Positions 8,439 through 8,668 of a stretch of DNA of 8,668 nucleotides are shown here, piece by piece. Within the stretch, counting starts at the first letter, position 1. Each line of letters opens with the position of its first letter. The DNA is taken from the NCBI GenBank assembly GCA_041749275.1, contig JBGTBQ010000392.1:1-8668 (forward strand). The letters are read 5' to 3'. This DNA is from JBGTBQ01 sp041749275 (GTDB lineage: Bacteria; Acidobacteriota; Blastocatellia; Pyrinomonadales; Pyrinomonadaceae). Below the pieces are notes generated by a model. The model saw only the letters and a program-made list of their open reading frames with translations, had not been told where the DNA came from and ran no database searches. The position numbers and the translations under genes are program-made.

Positions 8439-8520
8439 AAAGGCAAAAGAAAATGGTGGAAGGCAAAAATGAAACCGAATGGTCTTCACTTTTGCCTTTT
8501 GCCTTTTTACTTTTGCCTTC
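8439..8520. repeat. Cluster of AAGGCAAAA / TTTTGCCTT repeats forming inverted pairs
   Basis: The nine-base core AAGGCAAAA occurs twice in one orientation (8440-8448, 8460-8468) and three times as TTTTGCCTT (8490-8498, 8497-8505, 8511-8519). Longer perfect pairs are 8439-8449 with 8489-8499 (11 bases) and 8459-8468 with 8511-8520 (10 bases). Alternative stem-loops can therefore form on either strand. It could act as a bidirectional terminator-like structure between eno and whatever lies to the right, or be simple repeat DNA. Confidence 0.75.
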
Positions 8521-8547
8521 ATTTCATGTCAATACTGTGGACAACTT

Positions 8548-8576
8548 TTGACAGAAAAGCCAACTTCCATTTAGAT
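8548..8576 (+). promoter_or_regulatory. Candidate promoter for the partial transposase
   Basis: A perfect -35 hexamer TTGACA (8548-8553) is followed after 17 bases by TTAGAT (8571-8576), a weak -10 (three of six consensus positions). Transcription would begin near 8583, about 30 bases before the ATG at 8614. It would be an inward-facing promoter at the end of an insertion sequence. Confidence 0.35.
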
Positions 8577-8612
8577 GTGTGTGACCAAACATACAACCAA
8601 AGGAAGTTGGCT
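8558..8612 (+). repeat. Inverted repeat overlapping the transposase ribosome-binding site
   Basis: Perfect 11-base arms AGCCAACTTCC (8558-8568) and GGAAGTTGGCT (8602-8612) with a 33-base loop. The right arm contains the Shine-Dalgarno (AGGAAG, 8601-8606, seven bases before ATG). The left arm lies between the candidate -35 and -10, so it would be absent from a transcript started at that promoter. A second 8-base pair, TGTGTGAC (8578-8585) with GTCACACA (8623-8630), interleaves with it. Confidence 0.7.
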
Positions 8613-8613
8613 G

Positions 8614-8668
8614 ATGACCGTAGTCACACAGATACTAAACCAGATGCCTGAGATTGCTAAACCTCAAC
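8614..8668 (+). CDS. Probable transposase, N-terminal fragment (insertion sequence running off the right edge)
   Basis: Only 18 codons are visible: MTVVTQILNQMPEIAKPQ, open to the window end. ATG at 8614 has AGGAAG seven bases upstream, a promoter-like TTGACA, and flanking inverted repeats, all typical of an insertion-sequence left end. The peptide resembles, from memory, the N-termini of DDE transposases that begin with an MPEIxKPQRKF-like stretch (IS4/IS701-type groups). This is recognition from a very short piece and was not searched. It is too short to show any catalytic residue. Base composition is lower in GC than in the eno-gpmI genes, consistent with acquired DNA. It could instead be another protein. 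Confidence 0.5.
   Translation, partial: MTVVTQILNQMPEIAKPQ

Larger units (their letters stand above)
8372..8613. other. Intergenic region between eno and the plus-strand partial transposase
   Basis: The two genes are divergent here. Next to eno is an ordinary leader with a Shine-Dalgarno (GAGGAG, 8385-8390) and AT-rich patches around 8392-8407; TTGATA occurs on the minus strand at 8427-8422, but no -10 sits at proper spacing, so the eno promoter is unresolved. From about 8439 the DNA becomes AT-richer and repeat-laden, and the edge of an insertion sequence probably lies within 8520-8560. The open frame at 8469-8651 is made of repeat sequence and looks non-coding. Confidence 0.6.

Noticed and set aside
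8537..8545. TGTGGACAA as a DnaA box or origin signal
   Set aside because: It is a single imperfect match with no cluster of boxes and no replication gene nearby; more likely part of the insertion-sequence end.
8469..8651. 60-codon plus-strand frame at the right end
   Set aside because: It translates the TTTTGCCTT repeats and the transposase leader; it has no good ribosome-binding site and overlaps the better-supported start at 8614.

Overview
The window is GC-rich DNA from what is probably a Gram-negative bacterium. A family-9 (heptosyltransferase-like) glycosyltransferase and a PBP4-type peptidoglycan carboxypeptidase point to a diderm envelope. The mix of alanine- and lysine-rich coding, a WD40/Roco regulator and palindromic spacer DNA would fit Acidobacteriota (Blastocatellia-like), but that placement is only an inference. 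All five main genes lie on the minus strand, so transcription runs from the right of the window to the left. The long plus-strand reading frames are antisense shadows.

Layout in the direction of transcription: (1) eno, enolase (8371 to 7007), with a lysine/alanine-rich C-terminal tail. (2) gpmI, cofactor-independent phosphoglycerate mutase (6966 to 5419), which follows after 40 bases and starts at TTG behind a good Shine-Dalgarno. Together they catalyse two consecutive steps of lower glycolysis. (3) A 298-base spacer holding a large nested palindrome (26-base perfect arms, each arm itself a hairpin). (4) A 1014-residue protein (5120 to 2076) that joins a seven-bladed WD40 propeller, a Ras-like (Roc) GTPase, a COR-like region, a four-cysteine zinc-binding segment, a helical linker and a class III nucleotidyl cyclase. 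(5) A GT9 glycosyltransferase (2030 to 990), 45 bases downstream. (6) The first 327 codons of a D-Ala-D-Ala carboxypeptidase (dacB type), 7 bases further on, running off the left edge.

The right end (about 8430-8668) is different: AT-richer, full of short direct and inverted repeats. It appears to contain the left part of an insertion sequence, whose transposase would start at 8614 on the plus strand. A stem in its leader would bury the ribosome-binding site in read-through transcripts only.

The most unusual item is the WD40-Roc-COR-zinc-cyclase fusion. It looks like a one-protein signalling device: a propeller sensor, a GTPase of the dimerisation-controlled Roco class, and a cyclase whose active site needs a dimer. 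Several catalytic positions are conserved (P-loop, DxxGQ, both cyclase metal aspartates, the ATP-type Lys/Asp pair). Two are altered (GTPase G4 motif; cyclase transition-state Asn replaced by Ser). No cyclic-nucleotide receptor is visible in the window, so the output pathway is unknown.
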